Positions 32,390 through 45,779 of a DNA stretch of 64,000 bases are shown here, in pieces (positions within the stretch are counted from its first letter, which is position 1; the number at the start of each line of letters is the position of its first letter). The notes beneath the pieces were generated by a model. It saw only the letters and a program-made list of their open reading frames with translations. It did no database searches and had not been told where the DNA came from. Origin of the DNA: Medicago truncatula (lineage: Eukaryota > Streptophyta > Magnoliopsida > Fabales > Fabaceae); the NCBI RefSeq assembly GCF_003473485.1, contig NC_053048.1, positions 44,016,755 through 44,080,754 of the forward strand, written 5' to 3'. A program made the position numbers and the translations under genes.

Positions 32390-33433
32390 ATGGCATTTTC
32401 AAGAGTTACATTCCTAGTCATTTTAATCTCTACGGTTGCAATTGCCTCTGCTGGCAATTTTTATCAAGACTTTGATATAACATGGGGGGATGGACGTGCT
32501 AAAATACTCAACAATGGCCAACTTCTTACTTTGTCTCTTGACAAATCCTCTGGCTCTGGTTTTCAATCCAAAAATGAATACCTTTTTGGCAAAATTGATA
32601 TGCAGCTTAAACTTGTTCCTGGCAACTCTGCTGGCACCGTCACTGCCTATTATGTAAGCACATATTCAAATATTCATCCTTTTACTTTATAATATTTTTA
32701 ACTAATTGGAATCTTTATGCTCAATTAATTCAGCTATCATCAAAAGGTGGTGCATGGGATGAAATTGACTTTGAATTCTTGGGAAACTTGAGTGGTGACC
32801 CATACATTCTTCACACCAATGTGTTTAGCCAAGGAAAAGGTAACAGAGAGCAACAATTCTACCTATGGTTTGACCCAACTGCAGATTTTCACACTTATTC
32901 CATCCTCTGGAACCCACAACGAATTGTGTAAGTACTAAACTAATTCCTTAAAATAATTAAATAAACAAAAATTGTTTTTTTTTGCAATTACTTGTGTTGG
33001 AAGTAACTAAATAAGTCTAATAAATTCTGTTTATTTTTTCAGTTTCTCTGTGGATGGAAGTCCAATTAGGGAATTCAAAAACATGGAATCAAATGGTGTT
33101 CCATTCCCCAAAAGCCAACCAATGAGAATCTATTCTAGTCTTTGGAATGCTGATGATTGGGCTACAAGAGGTGGACTTGTTAAGACAGATTGGTCCAATG
33201 CTCCTTTTACTGCTTCTTATAGAAACTTCAATGCTAATGCATGTACTGTGTCTTCTGGAACATCATCTTGTAGTTCAACACAATCCAATAAGAATTCTTG
33301 GTTCTCTGAGGAGTTGGATTCTACAAGTCATGAGAGGCTCAAGTGGGTGCAGAAGAATTATATGATCTACAACTACTGCACTGATACCAAAAGATTTCCT
33401 CAGGGTCTTCCTCAAGAATGCATGATGGTTTGA
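32390..33433 (+). CDS. Xyloglucan endotransglucosylase/hydrolase (XTH)
   Basis: Three exons (32390-32653, 32734-32927, 33043-33433) encode 282 residues. Residues 1-21 are a secretion signal peptide. The GH16 catalytic motif is [11 protein letters not shown] in exon 2, with the nucleophile and acid/base glutamates in E-I-D-F-E. It is directly followed by the N-glycosylation sequon NLS, as in most XTHs. The first motif residue is Trp rather than the more common His, a variant seen in some XTH subfamilies. The C-terminal XET_C region has the expected cysteines ([26 protein letters not shown]). Such enzymes cut and religate xyloglucan in the primary cell wall during expansion. Start, length and intron positions are typical, and nothing indicates damage. 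Confidence 0.95.
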
Positions 33434-33460
33434 ATTTGAAATTCAGTTTATCTCAACCTT

Positions 33461-33485
33461 TTGTATTGTATTGTATTGTATTGTA
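33461..33485. repeat. (TTGTA)5 microsatellite in the XTH 3' region
   Basis: Five tandem TTGTA units begin 28 bp after the XTH stop codon, probably within the 3' UTR. Confidence 0.9.
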
Positions 33486-34891
33486 TTATTATCTTTTCTT
33501 TTGTAATTTTAATTTATATGATATATTCTTTAATTCATTGTATAAGTCACTATAAAGAATCCAATTTCTATGATACATTATTTCTTTTTTTTTTTTTAGT
33601 TTCTTCAAAGACCATGGCTACGAAAAAATAAAAAGTGCGAAAGTATTATGTTTGATTAATCATATTTTGGCAGACTAAACATAAACACGAGGGTGGTTAT
33701 TATTTGTATACTTGTTTTCACACACGAAGAGTGTTATAACAGTTTCAAACATTATCTACCTTATTGAATTTAATTGAAAATGGATTCAACATAAAGGGGT
33801 GATATTCACATAAATTTCATCCAATAAAAGAATGAGTGTTAGAAATAATATTTATAACATTTTTCTTTCACACATGTTATCTTTAGAGAAGTGTTGTTTG
33901 ATGCGACATACATACGAAGAAAATACTTATTTAAGTTGTATTGGATGGTCAAATTGAAATTTTCACTTTTGGTGGAATTTCATGGGGAGATGGTTGAAAA
34001 TATTTACACTTTGTTATTTGTATGTGGAATACTACCAATTCGCAACATAAATCGTTTTCCTTATGCTCATATCTTTTTGTAAGAGTCATTCGCAACAATA
34101 AACAATTTTTTTTTAAAGATTTTGTTTGATTTTTTCTGAAGTTTGATTTTAAAATCACTCAATACTAACAAGATTTGGATGCATGTTATCATCTAAGATT
34201 CAAATCTAACTTTGAAAACATAATGGTGTTAAATTTTTTGATTAAAAGTTTTGTTATTTATTGTATTTTTACTTTTTATTCGATTTTAACGGTTAATCTA
34301 TACAGTTTCACGCTGATGATATTCGATTTCAAACAAAAAATCATAATTTTTTTTGTTATTAAGATAATAAAAGGAACAAACAGGAAGAGAAAAAAAGGAA
34401 AAAAGGAAAAAGTGCCACCAGCATCGTTTCTAAGATCAACATGGGGCGACTTATGAATAATAAGGCTAACATAGAAAAGCTCCGAGCTTTGCAAGAAAAT
34501 CCATATATTACTTCCGTTCTCTGAGAGTGTGACAAACTGTAACAGTACTTTAAAGAAGCAAATTTTTATGTCTTGGATAAGGATCGATTAAACATAGTAT
34601 TTCTCCACGAGACCGATCATTAATAAAATTTATGCAAACAAGAGAGTCAGAATAAGACTAATTTCACATAACACAAATCCTTAGCCATAAGCTCATTTGA
34701 GTTTGGAATAAAACCTGAAAAACTCGATACAACAACTCTACATAGTTACGCAGAATTCCACCAGAAAGGGAATACCATGTCAGGGACCATCCACATTTAG
34801 GATTATACAAAAGAGACGTTGTTGTTGTTCCATTTTATGTATCGATCAACGTTAACGGCAGAAGCAATAGAAGAAAAGCTACATATGAAGC
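33486..34891. other. Intergenic DNA between XTH and the DNA glycosylase gene
   Basis: No supported gene. Short frames at 33891-34158 and 34175-34494 on both strands lack recognisable features. The last ~200 bp probably include the glycosylase promoter and 5' UTR; no unambiguous TATA box was seen. Confidence 0.5.
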
Positions 34892-37800
34892 ATGTCTTTC
34901 CCTCGTTCCATCCCGACCACGTCATCAACTCCCGAATCTTCTTCACTTGATTCATTCCGTTACCACAGCAACACCGTCGTAATGACCCCAAAACCACAAC
35001 GCTTCAAGCGAGTAGCCAAACCCCCAACCACCCCGCCACGTAAAACGCGGCGTTCCATATTACCCAACCCATCATCTTCATCAGAACCGCACATTTCATT
35101 CGAAAATACAAAACCTTTGCCTCGCGAGTTCTTTCAAATCGACGCACTAGACCTTGCCCCTCGTTTGCTTGGGAAGTTTCTCCGTAGAGACGACGTTGTT
35201 CTTCAGATTACCGAGGTAAGGCCCTTTTCGATAAGTCAATTTAATCCTTAATATCAGACATGTTTTGATTAACTTATTTTAACTTGAGCTTTGTGAGACT
35301 GATTGGGACTTGAGAATTGCGACAACTTTTGAAAACAACTTATCACATTGATCAGCTTGTAAAAACAGTTTATATCTTTGTAACTTCTAATTCAAGATAA
35401 CCGCAATCATTTTCTCTTAACAGTTCCTTAGTTTTAGGTACAATTTTTTTTCTTCCTTTTTTGGGTTTTTTAGGGGCTAAAGTTTTGTTTGTGTTTGTGT
35501 ACGATTTAACAAGGAATTAATGTTGGATAGGTTGAAGCATATAGATCAAATGACTCAGCTAGTCATGGTCGGTTTGGTATTACTCCAAGAACTGCTCCCG
35601 TTGTAAGATGCTTATTTTTTTGTCACCTTTTTTATCATTTACATAAGCTTGTTCATGTTGGGTATTTGAATTCTCTACCTTATATTGAAGATGCTAAGTT
35701 AAGTTATGTAGAGTGATGTTGTCATGTTGCTATGTATCTGGTCTTGTTTTGCAGTTTGGACCGGGTGGGCATGCATATGTTTATCTTTGCTACGGTCTCC
35801 ACACAATGCTGAATGTTGTTGCTGATAAGGAAGGAGTTGGAGCTGGTGTTTTGATACGTTCTTGTGCCCCCATTTGCGGTAGTACTCAATAATATAGCTC
35901 ATTCGTAGTTTACTAATAATACCAAGGTTTTAAATAGTGATAGAGAAGATATCAAAAACCTCGATGTCTCCGCTAAGATCACAGACCTTATTTTAAAACA
36001 CTTACTAATGATGCAAGTAACATCCTTTTACTTTGCCCTTGCCTACTTTTTTTTTTATTTAAAGAGCCGCTACCCTGCTAAATTATGTGTCCTCATATGC
36101 TTATGATTTTTGTCACTTATTCAGTTTATGGGTGAGTGAAAGAAATTAATGATATGCAAGTGAATCATTAAAATGAATAGTCGAATACCTTATTCTCTAA
36201 AAAGGAAAAGAAAAATCAATAAGAGATGAGTGTTTAAGAAAATAGATTCTCGACATTCTGCATTTTGGAAAAGCTTACCCCAAAATTTTATAGTGCATTA
36301 AAACTAAATATGTTAACAAATAAAAGCGATTCCTAAACAAATGAGTTCTAAATCATCACTGGCTAGTAGTTTTATCTTATTTTGGATGTGTATAACCTGG
36401 ACTATTTGAAAAGTTGCACTTGAACTCAGATTGTATGTACAACTATAACTATTTACTATTGTGATTATGGGTAAGCCAAAGTTGGAAGCTGGCTGACTAA
36501 TTGGAAAGTTGAGCCTTTCGGTACAAGTTCAGCATTGCTGTGGAAATAACATTATAGTTGCTGGTGTTCAATATAAGTAAACTTTGTAGAAACGACAATA
36601 ATTCTTTGCTAGCAATCTAGCATTCATTATAAGTTCAGTATTGTTTTTTCCCTCTTGAAGCAAGAGTTAAATCAACTCTAGCAGAAGACTACAATACTCT
36701 GCTAGCATTTATTATAAGGTAACCTTGAATACTTTATTTCTAGGTTTATTTTGTAATATTCAACAATGTCACAGGATTGGATGTTATTCAGCAGCGCCGA
36801 GGTCAAAAAACTGACAAACCTATACTTCTTACAGGCCCTGGGAAGGTTAGTTCCCTCTTTACACCTGTCTGAAATGTTTTCCAGGAAAATAATTCAGTTA
36901 GTTTTTTGCGCTACCATTGACTTCTGATTATCAGCTCAAAGTTATCCACATTTTAGTGCTTTACTATCAACTTGTTACTAGTAAAATATAGCAAGATGTT
37001 TTGCTCATAAAACTCAGTAGCTGTTATCACAGTCTTGCTTTAATTTCTTATCATTTTCCAAAATTTATTGTCTCAGTGTTGTATTGTACCCGTGTCGTAT
37101 TTCGTATCCGGGCTTCATAAGTCTTATCCCTTTCTTGGCAAAATTTTGGACAGATTGAAAAAAAGAAAAGAATGGAAACTGTATCTTAATTAATAATGAT
37201 CACTACATGGTTAAGTTTGATATATTAGATCTGTAAAATGTTCTTTGCATGACCCCACGTTTTATGATTTTATATGCTTTGTGATTTGTGAAATAATTTG
37301 CTGTCATGTTTATTTATGTTTTATGCTTCAACTATTCTGGAAAAGATCCACTCTCCGTGATAAACTTTTCCCATGTAGAGCTTATCTTGATTTAAGTTTA
37401 TAGAAATCTTGTCCATAAAGATTCAGAACTTAGAAGCACTAAAGTCAAACATTGCGCTTGATGGTTTCTAAAGTTTTGCATCATTTTTAAAATATTGACA
37501 CATTCTGACATAACAAAGTTGATCACAATTATTACACTGGTTCTTGCTAGAGTGGAAAAAATTCCATAGAAAGGTTTTATCATTTAGTTTACTTCCTCTT
37601 TTTTTTACCATTTTTCATGTTATTTATTAAATCTTAAGAACATAGTGGTGACAACTTTTTGTTTTCACACAAATGTCCATGCATATTTAAAGTATCTTCG
37701 TAGTTTCCTAAACTGATTAACCTGAATGTCTTCGTAAATCTTAGGTTGGTCAGGCACTAGGCCTTTCAACAGAATGGTCCAATCATCCACTATATACCCC

Positions 37801-38059
37801 TGGTAAGTTCTCTATAATTTGAGTGTTCCAAATGTGAAATTGAAAAATAGATATCAATGTTTTCTCAATAGGGAAAAAAATGTACAATGCAGGTGGTGTA
37901 GAACTCTTAGACGGTCCAGAGCCAGAAAACATATTGGTAGGTCCACGTGTTGGAATCCAATTCGCTCTGCCAGAGCATGTTGATGCACTGTGGAGATTTG
38001 CCATTGCAGATTCTGCTTGGATTAGTGCTCCAAGAAACACTCTCAGGCCACCCTTATAG
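34892..38059 (+). CDS. DNA-3-methyladenine glycosylase (AAG/MPG family)
   Basis: Six exons (34892-35215, 35531-35602, 35755-35878, 36775-36845, 37745-37802, 37893-38059) encode 271 residues. The N-terminal ~70 residues are Ser/Pro/Arg-rich and basic, likely a nuclear targeting extension. The enzyme core starts at about residue 80 (LPREFFQIDALDLAPRLLGK). The catalytic base corresponds to E110 in VEAYR, with Y112, followed by SHGRFG and the YVYLCYGLHTMLNVV stretch that carries the base-flipping Tyr and active-site Asn. Later blocks are LDVIQQRRG, LLTGPGKVGQALGLS and GPRVGI. It removes alkylated purines in base excision repair. An earlier ATG at 34885 is in another frame and gives only a short peptide. 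Confidence 0.95.
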
Positions 38060-38189
38060 AGTAGAGTGGTAGTAGCTTGAGAGAGAGAAAGTAGTGGTTT
38101 GATAATAATTAACAAGTTAATGTGTGTGTGTATACACCTTAGAAAAAGATTATATATGTGTCTTATCACCTTTGAATTTTGTAAGGATG

Positions 38190-38620
38190 CGTCATATATA
38201 ATATATATACCTCGTGATCTGATTAGACCGAGAAAGTTTGTCGGAAAGGAAAGCAGCGTCCCGCAGCGAATGTGATTGGGGGGTAGTACCTGCATGCACT
38301 CTGACGCTTAAGTCAGTAAGAGCGCAATGAGAGTGAGAGGTCCTAGGATTAGAGATTGTATACCCTGATGTTGAGGGCGATGAGGACATATATACATTAG
38401 GATGAGCTGATGAGGAGTTAAGAGCAGCCATTACGAACGGCATTATTCCACGAGTATTAGTCAGGTAGCTGTTGTGGGCATTAAAGGCGTAGGACGTTAC
38501 GAGTTTAAGGAGATCCGGTATGATGAGACCTACTCCGTATTTGGACTTGTTTGAATGCGATGAAAGTCATGAGATTCTTGGGCATCTAGGTCTAATCCGG
38601 AACACATCATATGTCTTTTG
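38190..38620. repeat. GC-richer segment, probably retroelement-derived
   Basis: Base composition shifts to roughly half GC here, in contrast to the AT-rich surroundings. Phrases such as 'tagtacctgcatgcactctg', 'cgcttaagtcagtaagagcg' and 'gggcatctaggtctaatccg' resemble plant LTR-retroelement untranslated or LTR sequence. The minus-strand 83-codon frame is not a recognised protein. Ends and class are undefined. Confidence 0.4.
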
Positions 38621-40094
38621 CAAATGTTAGAATTACCGCAAATAGAATTACCAAAGAAATTACACATTGAAGTTTGCATTTCTAATATTTTTCTAAGGTA
38701 AACTCGCATGTCTTCTCTTAAGTTATTTATGAGGTGTCATTGGCCATTAAATGCAGGTGTTTTTCACAGTTGAAATGCGATTCATTTTGTTGTGATAAAA
38801 TAAAACTAACTCTTTCTGTGGTGCCAAATTAAAAAAACTAACTCCTAAACTCAACTGCTGTTGTATCGATGTGGCTTTATATTGGTTTTTGGTGTGAATT
38901 CTAAGTGAAATATAAATCTTAATGAAAATATTATAGATACATTGTAATTGTGTTTCGTGAGAAACTGTGGATAATATATACGACTATTTTGTGTAAGGAA
39001 TAATATACTAAGCCTTGTTATTGCTTAATTTATTTTAAATAAACTGTAATTTTTAAACTCGTTAAATAAATTCCAGATAGTGATAAAAAATTTATAATCT
39101 CGACTATAAATTGTAATTTTTGCACTCGTTAATATAGAAGATGTCATTTGTGAGAAGCATTCAAATTGTGTCGATACAATTTCGATCTTGTGACTATAAT
39201 TCTCATCTCTCAAATTACAATTTGATGTATCAAGTGATTGAATATCAGTTAAAATCAAATCATTTGATATAAATTGAGTATAAATCTTTAGTAAAACAAT
39301 TTTTGATCGAACTTTTTTTATCTCTATGTTGATACCAGGTTGTCAAGACCCCCCTTCCTTGAAAACTGAGGGTTACAAACAAAACAAAAGTTCCAATTCG
39401 ATGTTAACTTAGTTAACGAATATGTTTGACAAATTTTCATTATCTTATATTTAAATATTTTTTCAAACTATAATTTGAGTACAACAAAAAATGTTACTCT
39501 TTTGGTGTATCTTACCAGAACTACCGAAACACTCTGTTAATACTTAAAAGATTATTTTGATGGGAATACTACTTGGAAATTGATTAAAATATATACAGCT
39601 TAAAATAATTACGAGGACTTTCTTATTCAGTTATCGTATACTTTGTGTCCAATGGATTTGTTTTACGGTTAAACTAATGAAAATTAAGAATTATAAAAGA
39701 GTAAGCAAGTACGTAAATACTTCGTTTGTACGTTACGATTTGTTCCCAATTATGGCTCCACCTATCTAGATACTTTCATTGTTCGAACCTAGATATGAGA
39801 TTACACAGCATGTCATGGTGTTTATGTATCTAGCTATTGCCAGCACTTGAGGTTAATAGAGACATTTTAATCACGTAGACAAATACAAATTTATTTACAC
39901 AGCCAATTGTTATATAATATTGTGTTCCAATCTCTCGGATCCTGATGTAGAGCCTCACAAGGATTTTGCAATGCTGGCAGCTTTCCCACAACAAAACTCC
40001 CCTCCAAATTTCCCTTTCTCTCTAGAATAATTAACTGGTATAGGAAGAACTATGTGAAGTAGGAAGTGGAGTGGATTTGGCCCCTCTCAATCAA
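38621..40094. other. Intergenic DNA, no gene seen
   Basis: AT-rich sequence without conserved coding frames or repeat ends that I can recognise. Confidence 0.5.
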
Positions 40095-40646
40095 CTTATG
40101 CATTGGCATGACAACAAAATCCATACCCGTGGTTATCCGCCCAAACCAAACTCAATTTGACGGATTTTCCCTGTTTTGATTAGGTTTGGGTATGGGTATG
40201 GATTTTCCCCGATTTCAAAACACAGGTAATGGGTATATAGCTACCCACCCCGAATCCATACCCAAACCCGTCATAAATGTAAAAAATTACTTTATGTTGA
40301 TATGTTATGTTATTTTGTTTGATAACTGTCATGTTAATAAAAACTACCATTGATATATAAAAGATCAACTAAATCATTCCGTCTAACAAATGTTAAAGTG
40401 AGCGTATTATTGGATAATGTATTACAATTGTTCTTAGGGATGCAAAAAACTTCTATTTTTTTATTAAAAAAAAAAAAAATCAATACAGGGACGGGGATAC
40501 CCGAACCCGTCGAGGACGGAGATGAGATTCAATTTCTCATCCCCGTTGGGTATGGGTAGGGTAACGGGTAAGTATACGAGAATCAGGTATGAGGACGGGA
40601 AAGGTAAAACCCGTCCCCACCCCGCCCCATTATGCCTACTTATGCA
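40095..40646 (-). mobile_element. hAT-type MITE, family copy 2 (inverted)
   Basis: The element (40103-40638, 536 bp) is the reverse orientation of copy 1. It starts TTGGCATGACAACAAAATCC and ends ...CCCGCCCCATTATGCCTA, and is flanked by the perfect 8-bp duplication CTTATGCA (40095-40102, 40639-40646). The internal AT-rich middle matches copy 1 ('aacaaaataacatgacatatc' on the opposite strand). It lies between the convergent glycosylase and GCP3 genes. Confidence 0.93.
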
Positions 40647-42413
40647 TACACCTCTCTCCACCATCCCTATTCTCTTAATCCCTTTTGATTTCATATCCTC
40701 TTCACCTGCAGCACTATATTGTGGTTGTAGAGAATTCATGTTCGTAACTCTACTAGAGAGGATTGAGATAGACGTAGAGAAGAGTGAGAGAGGATCCAAA
40801 TTGGAGTACAGCTTGTAATCGACTTCAATTTTGTCCAAAGCTTAAAATGATATCAAAGTCTATTCAAGAACCATTCATTATGCCACCTTTATTTATATGT
40901 TCAGTCTTGGATGTAATGAGGATACGTTTGAGATCCTATATTGACTAGCTATATGATGGCTAAAGTAATGATTATTATAAAGTGAGAGACATTACTCATC
41001 CCATGAGCCAATTTTTAGGATTGAGTTTAAAAGGATGGTGTGCAAGTTGATGCATTTATGAATGAAACTTTATAGAGTAACAATTTATTTTGATCTTTAA
41101 AAGTGTAAGACTCAGAATGAATGAAATTACAAATCCATTCTTGAGGTTGTCTTCTATTAGTACTTTTATGGACCAAACTGACCAACATAATACACATTTA
41201 AAGACCAAACTAACTAACGAAAGACACTTAGATTCGTGAATGGTATTGTAATTTTGATAGTTTTAAATTATAGTGACAATGTCTCACATTCAAAGACAAA
41301 TGATAGTTTACTCAATTTTTTGTTATTACAGTGTAGTTTATAATTATATAGCAATGCACTCCTTTTATAAAATGGATTACTATGAAAGTAATTGAATAAC
41401 TTCGAATTGACAAAAGGGCGTGTTGCCAATCCTTATAAGAAGGTGGTGATTGATAGTGCATATGCAACACAAGCCAATCATTGCAAGTCATGCAGACTCT
41501 AGATACCATTCCCACCGATCTAAAACAGGACTCGAATCATAATCAAATATTCCAAAATACAAATTACATAAACTATATTGAACCTCAGCTAATAATTCAA
41601 ACTATATCAAATTCACCGCATAAGTAAAATGATGAAAACTTCCCAACAGTAATGGACTGTGGTGCAAAAACATCAACACATTCATAATGTGACGTGTGTC
41701 TGGTATTTCAATCAAATTTTCTAAAAAAAGCCTTGTGCAGTCATACATGTCATCTAACTAAAAATAGAATTCCCACTTGAATATTTCATACCTTGATCAT
41801 CTTAGAGTCTTCAATTCACTGTATACCTATACACTTCAATCCCGCTATGGCAGGAGCTCTATAGCACTAGGTTGAGGTTCCCCTTTTGCATAGTGAGAAG
41901 ATACAGTAAACCAAAAAAAGAAATACAAAAGGATACAGAAACTAGATTTTTGGACACCCATTTCCATTCAAACAATACAAAATCTGACACAAACGAACAA
42001 TCTAAAGCACAACTAACAAAAGTTGTCAAAGACACTAACTAAATCATCGTATATTCAAATACTTACAAGGGTTTGCTCACATCACCAATCCAATCAGAAT
42101 ATGAAAAGCTTCAAATCTGTCACAAACTACCTGGCAAAACCACAAAAATTGATTACCTAGAGAAAATGAGAACGTCACAAAATCTTCTAAGAAAACATTT
42201 GGTGGGAAAATGAAGTGGTTGAGATATCCACCATACCTTTAGTTAATTAAGACTCGTTGAATCGTTGGTCTGCAGGAAGTTAGAACCGCAATTGTTCAAC
42301 TCAAAACACACAATGGAAGTTAGCTAAGTGCAAAGCTTTGTTGATGTCTTATCTTGTTGAAGTAAACAATGCATCGATCTGATCCTCGATCATATTCACA
42401 AACTTCCTATATG
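40647..42413. other. 3' flank of GCP3, no gene seen
   Basis: No coding region beyond short meaningless frames. The 200-300 bp next to 42413 should include the GCP3 3' UTR (minus strand). Confidence 0.5.
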
Positions 42414-45028
42414 CTACGACACAACCCGCCTATAAAATTCATTGAAGTCAAGACGGAAAAAGAGAAACTTTAGATCAACATGCTGCTGCACAGGCAACTG
42501 AGAAATGAAATCCTCTTGCAATGATGAATACTCCTTAGATATTGCATCCAGATCTTGTTCCATTTTTTGGAGAAAAACACCAGCGTGTTTTGTTATGGCT
42601 TTTCTCCCATCAGCAATCCAGGATTCTTCTTCCGATGACTTATCAGTCGATCGCTTCCGTGTTTTCTTCTGGTCTCGAGAGGACAGTGAGGACTCTGTGA
42701 TTCTGAAACAAACAGATGATCAAATGTTAAACATGGCAATATGGGGAGAAGAAATTGAGGAAGCAGTAAAGAAGAAAAGTGTGATCAATACCTTGCTTGC
42801 AACTCGTGAATGCCTTCGTATAAAATATCCGCATGGCTCCGAAAACGTAATATAAGATCAAATATTACTATTAGTGACTTGTAAAGGGACTGAGAGAGTT
42901 CTCCAAGGAGAGATTTCTCTACAATCGAATTCATATATTTCTCATGAGCTGCAAGTAGATCATCAAGATCCTTGGCTACTTCCATCTCACTTAAAAAGTT
43001 AGACCATGATATTTCCAAGACTTCAAACATTATATAATATTGCAAGTTTGAAATGAAGTGGTTAATTTCAACCCAAAGAACTTGGCAACGTCTCAATGCT
43101 GAAACTAGCTGCATCTTAACAGCATGTTGCAATCTATTAAAGGTATTAGAAGTTATGCAGTTTGGTTTCATGGTCTTCCAGGCACCAATAAGTGCATGTT
43201 CCACTCTCTTAAGCTTCCATAGAAAATTAAAAATTCTTAAATACCTCGCCATCACAGACTCTGTGAACACAGTATCTAGTGGAACTCTTGCATCATATTC
43301 CAGAGAGAATACATCCCAGCCCCTATCACCGCTTTCATGTGGCATCATTTTGACCCTGAGCCTATCCAAAATATCAGGGTCATCATACTGAGCATTTGAC
43401 GCCCGAATTGCAGTTTCCAGCAAACCTGCAAGTTTGAAAGAGCTTATTGTGTTCGCAGGCACAGAAAGTTCAGGCCCAACAATATCCATTAGATATTGCA
43501 CAAAATCACCTTGGCCAAGCAACAAATACCGCTTAATCGCAAGACAGTGCTCTTTGAATTTATACCTCTCATAAATTACATCCAATAGATGCTTATCAAT
43601 TCTTTTTGAAGCTTCATCAACCAATGACTCAAGGGTATCAGTTTCCCCGTAACCAAAACCACCACGTCTTGCCATTGCCCCTGTATCTTCAGTCGCGGCA
43701 CGAGCCCAGCCACGGTCCTCACAGCAAACACGGAGAAAATTTATGGACTTTCCAGTCCTCAAAATCCTCTGAGCAAGAGAAGCCGAAATAAAAGAAGGAA
43801 GCATAGCATCATAGAGCCGATATCCCTCTCTCCAAAGCGATTCAGCTTTCACAGGCTGCCCAACAATGAAAAACTCAACAAAAATATCTTCCAACTCCCC
43901 TTCCAAAACCCACCTCTTCACCATTTCAAAAAGCGGAGAACACACACGCCGAAGCAACCTCTTCATAAACTCATGAACCATCGGATCCCCATGTCTAGCG
44001 TGTAAATGAATCGCACCTGCCATCGCCCCACCTCTCAAAACCCTACACTTCTCAACCAAATCCGCCATCAACTTCATCTTCACCATCGGCTCAGCAAGCC
44101 AAACCGCCAATCTCCTCAAAGATAAATAATTCCCGGAACTCACACCCTCAGACAACAACGGAATCGGATTCGAACTCTGAGCCTCAAGCACAGCCAACAA
44201 CTTATAATAATCACTCAACTCATCCTGCAATGCAGCACAAAAAGCCTGCCCAACCGTCCCCACATCCTCCGCGGGAAACCTACCCAAACTCATCTCAATA
44301 AACCCAACAACCCTCTTAAACAAAACCCCTAATTCACAAAGCTTAAAAACCATACTAGAACTAGCCCTAGAAACCCTAATTGAATCCAACAAAACATAAC
44401 CATCACTCTCTTCATCAAATTTCACATACTTCCCATCCACACCTTGACAAGCATAAATCACATCAGTCACCATAGCTTCCTCAGTCACATCATTCTCTTC
44501 CTTTATCAATTTCACATATTCATTAAACGCTATTTCGCGACGATTCTTGGGATCCCTCGCAAGAATGACAACACCATCATTAAATCCATTATTTTCACCG
44601 CGCGGTTGAACGTTATTCTCCGAAATCGTTAAATTGGGAAGAAGAACGGAAGGGTCATTCGATTTAGCAGCGGATTTACGATCTTGAGAGATAATATTGA
44701 AGAGATGAAGTAGGGACCACTTATTATCGATATGAGTGGCTTTGGTGGAGAATTTGGTGTAAAGGTCAGCGAAGGAGAGGGCTTCGGAGGAACGACCATC
44801 GGTGGCGAGACGGCGTTTGATGGAATCGGCGACGGCGGCGGAGTCGGGGGTGATGGAGGGGGTTAAGTGGGAAGAGAGAATGCGGTGAGCGTAACGGAGG
44901 GAGTTTTGGAATTGAGGGGAGTTAGGGTTTATGGGTTGGGAATTTGGGGGGAGATTTTGGGAGAGGAGGTGGTGGACTAGGGCTTTCACTAGATCTGGGA
45001 GTTTTTGTTGTTCTTCTTCGTCGTCCAT
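42414..45028 (-). CDS. GCP3: Gamma-tubulin complex component 3 (Spc98 homologue)
   Basis: Two exons (45028-42792 and 42702-42414) encode 841 residues, the usual size of plant GCP3. The N-terminal ~190 residues are the family's variable region. The GCP N-terminal domain runs about 190-500 (IYACQGVDGKYVKFD, LRRLAVWLAEPMVKMKLMADLV, GELEDIFVEFFI, NFLRVCCEDRGW). The C-terminal gamma-tubulin-binding domain runs about 510-835 (KRYLLLGQGDFVQYLMD, FTESVMARYLRIFNFLWKLKRVEHAL, HEKYMNSIVEKSLL), ending in QHVDLKFLFFRLDFNEFY. GCP3 and GCP2 form the small gamma-tubulin complex that nucleates microtubules at the nuclear surface and cortex. The start MDDEEEQQKLPDLVKALVHH is family-like. Confidence 0.96.
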
Positions 45029-45779
45029 TGTTGCCGCCGGAGAGTCAGATGAAACGGTGTCGTTTTGAGTGTGGTTCAGAGTGAAAGAGAGAGAGAGAAA
45101 GGTTTTTTTTGATTTTTGGGTGGGCGCGGAAATGATTTTCTTTTTTGGGTTAATGGCGGAAAGTGAATGTTTTATTGCAGGTAAGTGTGATCATGGAATT
45201 GAAAGTACAGGTAGTATAAGGGATAGGTGATTATTGTCATTCAAATTGCAAATATATTTTAAGTTTCAATTTCTTTTTTGTTATTTTGGGGATTAAATTG
45301 AAATATACATTTGATAATCAACATGACATATACGAGGATCTCGTAAAAAAAAAATATATGAGAATTATTTTTTATGTTAATCCTCCAATTTTTATGCAGA
45401 AGTATTTTAATCATCGTTGTTCTATCCAAAAATTAAATTTAGGTTCTTCTAGATGTAGTAAAGCGGTTTGGTTTTGTTCTTGCGAGAAAATAAATTTGAA
45501 TGAATAAAAATTAATTGGTTTGTTTTTACAACCTTCTCGTGAAATTTGAATCAAACTAAATTGATGAAGATCATATTAGATTTGATTTGCTTCGATTGGG
45601 TTGATATTTTTATTTTAAAAAAGATAAGATTATAACTTATTTTAAAAATCTATGATAAAATAACTTTTATAAGAAATTTAAAATTCATTTAAAAAACATG
45701 ACATCACTTTTATTAGTAACAAAACAAATAATGTCTAATTTTTTTTTTTTGGCATTACATTAATCCAAAAGGAGTCGTA
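45029..45779. other. GCP3 promoter side and intergenic DNA
   Basis: This region includes the GCP3 5' UTR (minus strand; a GA-rich tract at about 45080-45105). There is no other gene. The 73-codon frame at 45286-45507 has no recognisable features. Confidence 0.5.

Noticed and set aside
34885-34950. Upstream ATG of the DNA glycosylase gene as the start codon
   Set aside because: It lies in a different frame and ends after a short peptide; the ATG at 34892 opens the long exon that joins to the conserved core. At most it is a small upstream reading frame.
37783-38295. 170-codon minus-strand frame
   Set aside because: It overlaps the last two exons of the DNA glycosylase on the opposite strand and has no recognisable domain.
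42505-44632. Plus-strand frames at 42505, 43053, 43606 and 44444
   Set aside because: All are antisense to GCP3 exons or its intron and lack conserved motifs.
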